64,000 bases of DNA. Source: Cauispirillum nitrogeniifigens. Lineage in GTDB: Bacteria; Pseudomonadota; Alphaproteobacteria; Rhodospirillales; Rhodospirillaceae. The stretch lies in the NCBI RefSeq assembly GCF_049800675.1, contig NZ_JBLOOT010000004.1, positions 372,001 to 436,000 of the forward strand. The letters are read 5' to 3'. Below the pieces are notes generated by a model. The model worked only from the letters and a program-made list of their open reading frames with translations. It searched no databases and was not told where the DNA came from. Shown piece after piece: positions 1 through 8,551 of the stretch. Made by a program: the position numbers and the translations under genes. Positions within the stretch are counted from its first letter, which is position 1. Every line of letters begins with the position of its first letter.

Positions 1-2830
1 CCTGCTGCACCACGTCGTCCGCCTCGTCCGCGTCGTCCTCGACGTCGTCGAGGAGCTGGGCCTGGAGCGGCTGGCTCAGCTTGGAGCCGTCGCGGTACAG
101 GGCGTTGGCCTTCAGGCCCAGGGTCCACGACAGGGCATAGGCCGCCATGCAGTCCTCGACGGTGGCCGAGTTGGGCATGTTGATGGTCTTGGAGATGGCG
201 CCGGAGATGAACGGCTGCGCCGCCGCCATCATGCGGATGTGGCTTTCCACCGACAGGGAACGCTTGCCGATGCGGCCGCACGGGCTGGCGCAGTCGAACA
301 CCGGCAGGTGCTCGGCCTTCAGGTAGGGGGCGCCTTCCAGGGTCATGGCGCCGCAGACGAAGGTGTTGGCCTTCTCGACCTGATCCTTGGTGAAGCCCAG
401 GGCGGACAGCATGTCGAAGCCGACGTCATCGAGCTGCGCCGCCGTCAGGCCCAGGGCATGCAGGCAGAAGTCTTCGCCCAGGGTCCACTTGTTGAAGACG
501 AACTTGATGTCGAAGGCGGTCTTCAGCACCGCCTCGACCTTGGCCAGGGCGGCGTCGTCGAAGCCCTTGGCGCGCAGGGTGTCGTGGTTGACGCCGGGAG
601 CGCCCTTCAGGGTGCCGTGGCCGACGGCGTAGCGCACGATCTCCTCGCGCTCCATCAGCTTGTAGCCGAGCGTCTGGAGGGCCAGCGGCACCATGCGGTT
701 GATGATCTTGAAGTAGCCGCCGCCGGCGAGCTTCTTGAACTTCACCAGGGCGAAGTCGGGCTCGATGCCGGTGGTGTCGCAGTCCATGACCAGGCCGATG
801 GTGCCCGTGGGCGCGATCACCGAGACCTGGGCGTTGCGGAAACCGTGCGCCTCGCCCAGCGCCAGGGCCTGATCCCAGGCGTCGCGGGCGGCCACCACCA
901 CCGGCGCATCGGGGCATGACACGGCATCCAGCGGCACCGGCCGCACGGCCAGGGCCTCGTAGCCGTCGGCCAGGCCATGGGCGGCGCGGCGGTGGTTGCG
1001 GACGACCCGCAGCATGTGGCCGGCGTTGGCGGCATAGCCGGCGAAGGCACCCATCTCGCCAGCCATCTCGGCCGAGGTGGCATAGGCCACGCCGGTCATC
1101 AGGGCGGTGATGGCGCCGCACAGGGCGCGGCCCTCGTCGCTGTCATAGGACAGGCCGTTGGCCATCAAAAGGCCGCCGATGTTGGCGTAGCCCAGGCCCA
1201 GGGTGCGGAACTGGTAGGACAGTTCGGCGATGCGCTGCGACGGGAACTGCGCCATCAGCACGGAGATTTCCAGCACCATGGTCCACAGGCGCACGGCGTG
1301 GCTGAAGGCGGCGACGTCGAAGGAGCCGTCGTTGCGGCGGAACTGCATCAGGTTCAGGGACGCCAGATTGCACGCCGTGTCGTCCAGGAACATGTATTCC
1401 GAGCACGGGTTGGAGGCGTTGATGCGCCCCGACTCCGGGCAGGTGTGCCAGTCGTTGATGGTGCTGTCGAACTGGAGGCCGGGGTCGGCGCAGGCCCAGG
1501 CGGCCTCGCCGATCTTTTCCCACAGGGCGCGCGCCTTGATGGTCTTGGCCTTGTCGGTGGTGCGGGCCTTGAGCTGCCACACGTCGTCGCGCTCGACCGC
1601 CTCCAGGAAGGCGTTGGTCACGCGCACGGAGTTGTTGGAGTTCTGGCCGGACACCGTCAGGTAGGCTTCGGAGTCCCAGTCGGTGTCGTAGACCGGGAAT
1701 TCGATGTCGACCACGCCCTGGCGGGCGAACTGGATGGTGCGCTGGACGTAGTTCTCCGGCACGTGGGCCTTGCGCGCCTCCTTGATGGCCTTGCGCAGGG
1801 CCTTGTTCACGGCCGGGTCGAAGCGGCTTTCGTCGTCGGCGCCGTCCCAGTCGCGGCAGGCCGCCAGCACGGCGGTCATGGCCTGCTTGCACGCCTTGGA
1901 GCCGGCGACCAGCGAGGCCACCTTCTGCTCCTCGACCATCTTCCAGTTGATGAAGGCCTCGATGTCGGGGTGATCGACGTCGACGATGACCATCTTGGCG
2001 GCGCGGCGGGTGGTGCCGCCGGACTTGATGGCCCCGGCGGCGCGGTCGCCGATCTTCAGGAAGCTCATCAGGCCGCTGGACTTGCCGCCGCCGGCCAGCG
2101 GCTCGTTCTCCGCCCGCAGGTTGGAGAAGTTGGTGCCGGTGCCCGAGCCGTACTTGAACAGGCGCGCCTCGCGGACCCACAGGTCCATGATGCCGCCCTC
2201 GTTGACCAGATCGTCCTCGATGGACTGGATGAAGCAGGCGTGCGGCTGCGGATGCTCGTAGGCCGACTTGGAGCGGGTCAGCTTGCCGGTCTGGAAGTCG
2301 ACGTAGTAGTGGCCCTGCTCGCCGCCGTCGATGCCATAGGCCCAGTGCAGGCCGGTGTTGAACCACTGCGGGGAGTTGGGGGCGCCCATCTGCAAGGCCA
2401 GCATGGCGCGCATCTCGTCATAGAAGGCGCGGGCGTCGTCGTCGCCGTTGAAGTAGCCGCCCTTCCAGCCCCAGTAGGTCCAGGTGCCGGCCAGGCGGTC
2501 GAACACCTGCTTGGCCGAGGTCTCGCCGCCGAAGCGCTCGTCCTCGGGCAGGGACTCCAGGGCCTTGGCGTCGGGCTCGCGGCGCCACAGCCATTCCGGC
2601 AGGTCCTTTTCCTTCACCGCGCGCACGGCGGCGGGCACGCCCTTGCGGCGGAAGTACTTCTGGGCCAGCACGTCGCTGGCGACCTGGGACCACGCGGCCG
2701 GGACCTCGATATCGGAAGCCTGGAAGACCACCGAGCCGTCGGGATTGCGGATCTCGCTCGACGCCCTCTTGAACTCGATGCCCGCGTAAGGGTCGCGGCC
2801 GGCTTCGGTGAAGAGTCGCTTGACCTGCAT
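1..2830 (-). CDS. nrdJ: Adenosylcobalamin-dependent ribonucleotide reductase, 3' end beyond the window
   Basis: Class II ribonucleotide reductase, which makes deoxyribonucleotides for DNA synthesis with adenosylcobalamin as radical source and works with or without oxygen. Translation gives an N-terminus MQVKRLFTEAGRDPYAGIEF, then NSPQWFNTG, SGTGTNFSNLRAE, the substrate-site cysteine region NPCSEYMFLDDTACNLAS, and SVIAPTGTIGLVMDCDTTG followed by GIEPDF, all typical of the large proteobacterial NrdJ. About 943 codons are present; the family is about 1200 residues, so the C-terminal part with the redox-active cysteines lies outside the window. The ATG at 2828-2830 is the first start giving the conserved N-terminus. 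The gene stands alone; an NrdR-box pair about 190 bp upstream suggests nucleotide-responsive repression. No class I nrdAB is in view. Confidence 0.95.
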   Translation of the reverse strand, partial: MQVKRLFTEAGRDPYAGIEFKRASSEIRNPDGSVVFQASDIEVPAAWSQVASDVLAQKYFRRKGVPAAVRAVKEKDLPEWLWRREPDAKALESLPEDERFGGETSAKQVFDRLAGTWTYWGWKGGYFNGDDDARAFYDEMRAMLALQMGAPNSPQWFNTGLHWAYGIDGGEQGHYYVDFQTGKLTRSKSAYEHPQPHACFIQSIEDDLVNEGGIMDLWVREARLFKYGSGTGTNFSNLRAENEPLAGGGKSSGLMSFLKIGDRAAGAIKSGGTTRRAAKMVIVDVDHPDIEAFINWKMVEEQKVASLVAGSKACKQAMTAVLAACRDWDGADDESRFDPAVNKALRKAIKEARKAHVPENYVQRTIQFARQGVVDIEFPVYDTDWDSEAYLTVSGQNSNNSVRVTNAFLEAVERDDVWQLKARTTDKAKTIKARALWEKIGEAAWACADPGLQFDSTINDWHTCPESGRINASNPCSEYMFLDDTACNLASLNLMQFRRNDGSFDVAAFSHAVRLWTMVLEISVLMAQFPSQRIAELSYQFRTLGLGYANIGGLLMANGLSYDSDEGRALCGAITALMTGVAYATSAEMAGEMGAFAGYAANAGHMLRVVRNHRRAAHGLADGYEALAVRPVPLDAVSCPDAPVVVAARDAWDQALALGEAHGFRNAQVSVIAPTGTIGLVMDCDTTGIEPDFALVKFKKLAGGGYFKIINRMVPLALQTLGYKLMEREEIVRYAVGHGTLKGAPGVNHDTLRAKGFDDAALAKVEAVLKTAFDIKFVFNKWTLGEDFCLHALGLTAAQLDDVGFDMLSALGFTKDQVEKANTFVCGAMTLEGAPYLKAEHLPVFDCASPCGRIGKRSLSVESHIRMMAAAQPFISGAISKTINMPNSATVEDCMAAYALSWTLGLKANALYRDGSKLSQPLQAQLLDDVEDDADEADDVVQQ

Positions 2831-3338
2831 TGTCCCTGATCCTCGCCTGTCTATGTCCAAAGGTCTGTGTGGTGGTAGCCGGCCGGGGGGTGGTCGCCGG
2901 GTCGTTCCGAGTCGCTGCCCGTCCGACCGTCCATTGCCGCCCCTTCGCCGTTTTCCTCCACGGTCCGGCCGCCGCCCCCCGGAGGGGCAAAAGCCGAGGA
3001 TTCACCGCGAGTCGCAGGCCACTAGATATGGTGCCTTAAGCGCTCTCTGGGCACTACAGTATGCGACGGGAATGGGTGCCGCAAGGGGGCGATTAGATTT
3101 CTGACGGTAGGGGGGCGGAGGGAGGGTGGGATTATTCTGACTATTCGTTTGGGTTAAGCCTTGAATTGCGACCATTCGCCCCGGCGCTGCCTTTTGTCCT
3201 GGGTCTTACGACTTCAACGGCATCGCGGCATGGCGCCGCCGACCGCCCCCTCGGGCTGGACGCGCCGCGTCGTTTGGGTCATATTCCGGGCCCTGGACTG
3301 GCCCCCGCGCGGGGACTGAAATCGGTAACGGAGCGAAC
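2831..3338. other. Intergenic region between divergent nrdJ and the NDUFA12-like gene
   Basis: This 508-bp gap separates two divergent genes. It holds the NrdR-box pair (3019-3066) on the nrdJ side and a locally AT-richer stretch near 3130-3170 that could carry the promoter for the rightward gene. I looked for a cobalamin riboswitch, which would be plausible before a B12-dependent enzyme, and saw no convincing B12 box. No conserved open reading frame or RNA gene was recognised. Confidence 0.5.
3019..3066. promoter_or_regulatory. Candidate NrdR-box pair upstream of nrdJ
   Basis: Box 1 at 3019-3034 reads ccactagatatggtgc and matches the 16-bp NrdR consensus (acactatatatagtgt type) at 12 positions. 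Box 2 at 3051-3066 reads gcactacagtatgcga; its left half matches well and its right half poorly. The two starts are 32 bp apart, three helical turns, as expected for the paired boxes bound by the ATP/dATP-sensing repressor NrdR ahead of ribonucleotide reductase genes. The pair lies 190-235 bp upstream of the nrdJ ATG, so a long leader is implied. Box 2 is weak; the assignment rests on box 1, the spacing and the gene. Confidence 0.6.
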
Positions 3339-3686
3339 ATGATACTCGGGACCCTGTTCTCCACGTGGCGCCACGGTCGCCAGGTCGGCACCGACCAGTT
3401 CGGCAACCGCTATTTTGAAAGCCGCAAGGTCAAGCAGGGCGACGTGCCCAAGCGTTCGGTGCTGTACAAGGGCGCCCTGGAGGCGTCCAAGGTGCCGCCG
3501 GAATGGCATGCCTGGCTGCACTACACCACCGAGGCGCCGATCACCCGCCCGGCGCGGTCCTGGCAGAAGGACCATGTGCCGAACCTGACCGGCACCGCCT
3601 ATGCCTACCTGCCGCCGGGCCACGACCAGCGCGGCGGCCAGCGGGATCGCGCCACCGGCGACTACGAGCCCTGGCAGCCGGCGTGA
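3339..3686 (+). CDS. NDUFA12-like NADH:ubiquinone oxidoreductase 17.2 kDa subunit
   Basis: A 115-residue protein of the NDUFA12 family, a supernumerary subunit at the junction of the peripheral and membrane arms of complex I in alphaproteobacteria and mitochondria. Family landmarks are the start MILGTLFSTWRHG, the central GTDQFGNRYFES and the tryptophan-rich stretch PPEWHAWLHYTTEAP. There is no signal peptide or membrane segment, in keeping with a peripheral subunit on the cytoplasmic side. Length is normal. It leads a co-directional group with two MlaD-like genes and a DUF2155 gene, a neighbourhood common in alphaproteobacteria although the nuo operon is elsewhere. Confidence 0.92.
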   Translation: MILGTLFSTWRHGRQVGTDQFGNRYFESRKVKQGDVPKRSVLYKGALEASKVPPEWHAWLHYTTEAPITRPARSWQKDHVPNLTGTAYAYLPPGHDQRGGQRDRATGDYEPWQPA

Positions 3687-3723
3687 CCGCCAGCGCGCGC
3701 CGACATGGCCTCGGGGCGCGGCC

Positions 3724-4290
3724 ATGACGCCCCGGCGGGAGACGGCGATCGGCGCCGGGGTTCTCGGCGCGCTGTTGCTGGCCCTGGCGCTGAACGCCGC
3801 CGACGGCGACGGGCGCAGCGGCGGCGATGACGGCTACATGCTCCAGGCGGTGTTCCAGCGCACCGACGGCCTGAGCGTCGGGGCGCAGGTGCGCATGGCC
3901 GGCGTGCCGGTCGGCCGCGTCACCGAACAGGTTCTCGACGAGCGCTTCCGCGCCCATGTGACCATGATCATGGCCCCCGGCCTCGCCCTGCCGGCCGACA
4001 GCTCGGCGATCATCGAGACCGACGGGCTGCTCGGCGGCAAGTACATCGAGGTGCAGCCCGGCGCCGCCGAGGCCATGCTGCCGCCGGGCGGGCGCATCGA
4101 GTACACCCAGGATTCGGTGGTGATCGAGGATCTGCTGGCCCGCATCGTCGCCCAGGCGAAGGCCAAGCGGAGCGGGCAGGCTCTGCCCTCCGGGGGCGCG
4201 GAAGACGGGGCCGGAGAGGGCGGGAACGGGGCCGGCGGCCGCCGCTTCGTTCCATCGCTGCTTGATGACGGCGACCAGAAGGGGGGATGA
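3724..4290 (+). CDS. MlaD-like MCE-domain protein, first of a tandem pair
   Basis: A 188-residue MCE/MlaD-family protein: one N-terminal membrane anchor (residues about 8-24), then an MCE domain with the features GLSVGAQVRMAGVPVGRV and TDGLLGGKYIEVQPG. MlaD is the periplasmic substrate-binding hexamer subunit of the Mla phospholipid transporter, which keeps lipid asymmetry in the outer membrane. The C-terminal 45 residues are Gly/Ala/Glu-rich and probably disordered. The ATG at 3724 is preferred because it gives the membrane anchor directly; an upstream in-frame start overlaps the previous gene. A second MlaD gene starts 7 bp after the stop. The mlaE/mlaF permease and ATPase genes are not nearby. 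I infer that this is a diverged paralogue of the next gene. Confidence 0.85.
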   Translation: MTPRRETAIGAGVLGALLLALALNAADGDGRSGGDDGYMLQAVFQRTDGLSVGAQVRMAGVPVGRVTEQVLDERFRAHVTMIMAPGLALPADSSAIIETDGLLGGKYIEVQPGAAEAMLPPGGRIEYTQDSVVIEDLLARIVAQAKAKRSGQALPSGGAEDGAGEGGNGAGGRRFVPSLLDDGDQKGG

Positions 4291-4296
4291 ACCACC

Positions 4297-4791
4297 ATGG
4301 GACGCAATCCCATCGAAACCATCATGGGCGCCGTGGTGCTGGTCGTCGCCGGGCTGTTCCTGGCCTTCGCCTACAGCACCGCCAACCTGGGCAAGGTCAG
4401 CGGCTATGACGTGCGCGCCACCTTCTCCAAGGTCGGCGGCCTCGACAACGGCGCCGACGTGCGCATTTCCGGCATCAAGGTGGGTTCGGTGTCGAGCCAG
4501 GCCCTGGACCCGCGCACCTATCAGGCGGTGGTCGGCATGACCATCCTGCCGTCGATCCAACTGCCGCAGGACACCGTGGCCTCGGTGGCGTCCGACGGGC
4601 TGCTCGGCGGCAAGTACATCAAGCTGGAACCCGGCCGCGCCGAACAGGCCATCGCGCCCGGCGGTGCCATCACGCGCACCCGCGACTACCAGTCGGTCGA
4701 GGATCTGGTCGGCGAGATCATCTTCCTGGTCACCCAGGACCCGGCGTCCGACCGTCCGGCACCGCCGGCCGCGCTGCCCCCCATGGAATGA
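4297..4791 (+). CDS. mlaD: Outer-membrane lipid asymmetry protein MlaD
   Basis: A 164-residue single-pass MCE-domain protein. The start MGRNPIETIMGAVVLVVAG gives the membrane anchor, followed by the classic MCE stretch GLDNGADVRISGIKVGSV and DGLLGGKYIKLEPG. This is the canonical alphaproteobacterial MlaD length and context (between the NDUFA12-like gene and DUF2155). It would form a hexameric ring in the periplasm on the MlaFE transporter and shuttle phospholipids. It shares the LLGGKYI motif and general plan with the preceding gene, from which it is separated by 6 bp. Its stop overlaps the next start (ATGA), indicating translational coupling. Confidence 0.92.
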   Translation: MGRNPIETIMGAVVLVVAGLFLAFAYSTANLGKVSGYDVRATFSKVGGLDNGADVRISGIKVGSVSSQALDPRTYQAVVGMTILPSIQLPQDTVASVASDGLLGGKYIKLEPGRAEQAIAPGGAITRTRDYQSVEDLVGEIIFLVTQDPASDRPAPPAALPPME

Positions 4792-5363
4792 ACCCCGGAG
4801 AATCCGTGTCCCGCCCGCTGCCACCCCGTCGTGTCGTTGCCGGCCTCGCCGCCGGCCTTGTCGCCTGCCTCGCCCCGCTGCCGGTGCTGGCGCAGGGCCT
4901 TCAGGACGAGCCGCCCGAGGTGATTTTCGAGGAACCGCTGCTGGAGGAAACCCAGCGCGAGGTCCCGACCTGGGACGAGGACCGCCCGCCCGCCCTGACC
5001 CTGCCGCCGGCCGCCGAGGCCGGCAACCTGCAACGCGACACGGCGGTGCTGCGCTGGCTCGACAAGATGACGGCGCGCGTGCGCACCATCGAAGTCCGGG
5101 TCAACGAGACGACCAACATCAACACCCTGGAATTCATCGTCCGCGCCTGCCTGGAGCGCCCGCCGGAGGAGCCGCCGGAAAGCGCCGCCTTCCTCGACGT
5201 CTGGGAACGCAAGCCCGGCGAGCCGGTGTCCGAGGTCTTCCGCGGCTGGATGTTCGCCTCCAGCCCCGCCGTCTCGGCCATGGAGCACCCGGTCTATGAC
5301 CTGTGGGTGCTGTCGTGCGAGGACGGCGGCGGCGAACCCCCGGCGGCGGCCGGGACGGAGTAG
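4788..5363 (+). CDS. DUF2155 exported protein
   Basis: A 191-residue protein with an N-terminal signal peptide (RRVVAGLAAGLVACLAPLPVLAQ), an acidic Pro/Glu-rich spacer, and a DUF2155 core recognisable by VLRWLDKMTARVRTIEVRV and GWMFASSPAVSAMEHPVYDLWV. DUF2155 proteins are periplasmic or membrane-associated in alphaproteobacteria and almost always sit next to mlaD and aat; their function is unknown. The two cysteines (ACLERP and LSCED) could form a disulfide. The start overlaps the mlaD stop by 4 bp. It is convergent with aat, 50 bp away. Confidence 0.88.
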   Translation: MNPGESVSRPLPPRRVVAGLAAGLVACLAPLPVLAQGLQDEPPEVIFEEPLLEETQREVPTWDEDRPPALTLPPAAEAGNLQRDTAVLRWLDKMTARVRTIEVRVNETTNINTLEFIVRACLERPPEEPPESAAFLDVWERKPGEPVSEVFRGWMFASSPAVSAMEHPVYDLWVLSCEDGGGEPPAAAGTE

Positions 5364-5413
5364 GCGACGGGCGGCTGTCTTGCCGCGACTCGCGTGAGGG
5401 GCGGCGCCCGGCG

Positions 5414-6049
5414 TTATTCCCTGAGCATCTCCACCACCTCTTCCGTCGGCATGTGCGCCGGGAAGTGCGCCGGGCTGTTCAGCGCGGCGGCGAGGCGTTC
5501 CAGGTAGGTGGCCTTGGGGATCTCCACGGCGCCGAAGCGGCGCAGGTGGTCGGTCACGAACTGGGTGTCGAGGAGGGTGAAACCGCCGGCGCGCAGGCGG
5601 GCGACGAGGTGGGCAAGCGCCACCTTGGAGGCGTCGGTGGCGCGGGAGAACATGCTCTCGCCAAAAAACGCACCGCCCAGGGCCAGGCCGTAGAGCCCGC
5701 CGACCAGCCTGCCGTCGCGCCAGCTTTCGACGCTGTGCGCCAGCCCCAGGTCGTGCAGTTGGGTGAACAGGCGGGCGATCTCGTCGTTGATCCAGGTTTC
5801 CGGCCGGTCAGGCGAAGACTCGGCGCAGCCGTCCAGGACGCCCCGGAAGTCGCTGTCGACGCGCACCTCGAAGGTGCCGCGCCGGAGAGTCTTGATCAGC
5901 GAGCGGGGGACGTGGAAGCCGTCCAGGGGAAGGACCCCGCGATCCTGGGGGTCGATCCAGTACAGCCGTGGGTCCTGCCGCGAGCGGGCCATGGGGAAGA
6001 CCCCGCAGGAATAGGCGCGCAGCAGGACTTCGGGCGTCAAGGTGATCAA
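5414..6049 (-). CDS. aat: Leucyl/phenylalanyl-tRNA--protein transferase
   Basis: A 211-residue aminoacyl-transferase that adds Leu or Phe from tRNA to proteins with N-terminal Arg or Lys, creating N-degrons for ClpS/ClpAP. Diagnostic stretches are LLRAYSCGVFPMA, RLYWIDPQDRGVLPL, ETWINDEI, GLAHSVESWRDGRLVGGLYG, GESMFSRATDASKVAL and LLDTQFVTDHL. Length is near the E. coli enzyme (234), with the shorter N-terminus usual in alphaproteobacteria. It is followed downstream by convergent DUF2155 and preceded by accC on the same strand 36 bp upstream, so it may be the last gene of an aroQ-accB-accC-aat transcript. Confidence 0.95.
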   Translation of the reverse strand: MITLTPEVLLRAYSCGVFPMARSRQDPRLYWIDPQDRGVLPLDGFHVPRSLIKTLRRGTFEVRVDSDFRGVLDGCAESSPDRPETWINDEIARLFTQLHDLGLAHSVESWRDGRLVGGLYGLALGGAFFGESMFSRATDASKVALAHLVARLRAGGFTLLDTQFVTDHLRRFGAVEIPKATYLERLAAALNSPAHFPAHMPTEEVVEMLRE

Positions 6050-6085
6050 GGGAGGAACCTCACCAGCCGTGCGACTGGCTAAAGC

Positions 6086-7426
<1,341 letters not shown>

Positions 7427-7453
7427 CCTGAGGGACGTCCCTGTTGGAGGGGC

Positions 7454-7900
7454 TTATTCGATGATGGCGAGCGGCTCGCCGAATTCCACCGGCTGGCCGT
7501 CGGTGACCAGCATGGCGGTCAGCTTGCCCGAGCGCGGCGCGCGCACCGGGTTGAAGGTCTTCATCGCCTCGATCAGCATCAGGGTCTGGCCCTCGCTGAC
7601 GGTCTGGCCGGTCTGCACGAAGGGCGCCGCGCCCGGTTCCGGCGACAGGTAGGTGACGCCGACCATGGGCGCCTTGACCGCGCCGGGATGATCGCCCGAG
7701 GCAGCCGGCGCCACGGCGGCGGCCACGCCGGCTGCCGGAGCGGCGGCGGCGGGTGCCGGGGCGGCATGGACCACCGCCGCGCCGCGCGACAGGCGCACGC
7801 GGAACGAGCCGGTGTCGTATTCGATTTCGTTCAGGCCAGTCTCGTCCAGCAGGCTGGCGAGCTGGCGGATCGCATCGGCGTCGATGGACGTCTTGGGCAT
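7454..7900 (-). CDS. accB: Acetyl-CoA carboxylase biotin carboxyl carrier protein
   Basis: A 148-residue biotin carrier. The N-terminal region (1-40) forms the AccC-binding helix and strand, residues about 45-70 are an Ala/Pro-rich swinging linker, and the C-terminal lipoyl/biotinyl domain carries the biotinylation site EAMKTFNPV with Lys114 as acceptor. The residue after AMK is Thr rather than the common Val/Met, a conservative change. It directly abuts aroQ: the aroQ stop at 7901 is adjacent to the ATG complement at 7898-7900. The aroQ-accB-accC order is typical of alphaproteobacteria. Confidence 0.96.
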   Translation of the reverse strand: MPKTSIDADAIRQLASLLDETGLNEIEYDTGSFRVRLSRGAAVVHAAPAPAAAAPAAGVAAAVAPAASGDHPGAVKAPMVGVTYLSPEPGAAPFVQTGQTVSEGQTLMLIEAMKTFNPVRAPRSGKLTAMLVTDGQPVEFGEPLAIIE

Positions 7901-8356
7901 CTACCGTTTCTCTTTGTCGTGAGCGAGGAGGCGGTGCAGGGCATCGAGCGCCAGCACGTAGCCGTGGGACCCGAAGCCGCAGATCATTCCGCGCGCTGCC
8001 TGCGAGACGTAGGAGTGCTGGCGGAACGCCTCGCGGCGGTGGATGTTGGACAGGTGGACCTCGACCACCGGCAACTCGACGGCCAGCAGCGCGTCGAGGA
8101 TGGCGACCGACGTGTGGGTGTAGGCGGCGGCATTGATGACGATGCCGGCATGGCGGCCGCGTGCCTCCTGGATCCAGGTGACCAGTTCGCCTTCGCTGTT
8201 GGACTGGCGGAAGTCGGCCGCCATGCCCAGCGTGGCGGCGTGGTCGTGGCACAGCCGCTCGATGTCGGCAAGGGTCTCGCGGCCGTACACCTCGGGCTGG
8301 CGGGTGCCGAGCATGTTGAGGTTGGGGCCGTTGAGGATGAGAACCGTGGTGCGCAA
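7901..8356 (-). CDS. aroQ: Type II 3-dehydroquinate dehydratase
   Basis: A 151-residue dodecameric dehydratase converting 3-dehydroquinate to 3-dehydroshikimate in the shikimate pathway. The motif LILNGPNLNMLGTRQPEVYG is at the N-terminus with catalytic Tyr24; His81 is in AAYTHTSVAI and His101 in VEVHLSNIH. The best start is the TTG at 8354-8356 (giving MRTTVLILN), because no ATG or GTG precedes the essential N-terminal strand at a sensible distance; starting at the internal Met would delete the active-site loop. The open frame continues upstream without homology. Poor start codon and weak ribosome site suggest modest translation. It heads the accB-accC-aat strand. Confidence 0.93.
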   Translation of the reverse strand: MRTTVLILNGPNLNMLGTRQPEVYGRETLADIERLCHDHAATLGMAADFRQSNSEGELVTWIQEARGRHAGIVINAAAYTHTSVAILDALLAVELPVVEVHLSNIHRREAFRQHSYVSQAARGMICGFGSHGYVLALDALHRLLAHDKEKR

Positions 8357-8551
8357 AAAGGGGTCCGCCGCCGGTTGGGGGGTCAGGTCAGGGGAAAGGC
8401 ATACCGCAAGGCGGGGGAACGGCGCAACAGCGGACGCGTGGGCGCAGGGTCCAGGGCCATCGCTGCCGGATGTGTGTTTGCCACGCCGCCGGCAAATGAT
8501 GGCTGCGAGGAACCCGCCGTTTGATGTAGATTCGCGCGTAAGAAGCGGACC

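Noticed and set aside
239..2839. Long plus-strand open frames opposite nrdJ (for example 977-2839)
   Set aside because: Shadow frames; the minus strand encodes a recognisable ribonucleotide reductase throughout.
2831..3338. Cobalamin riboswitch ahead of nrdJ
   Set aside because: No B12-box-like sequence or multi-helix pattern was seen by eye; a covariance-model search would settle it.
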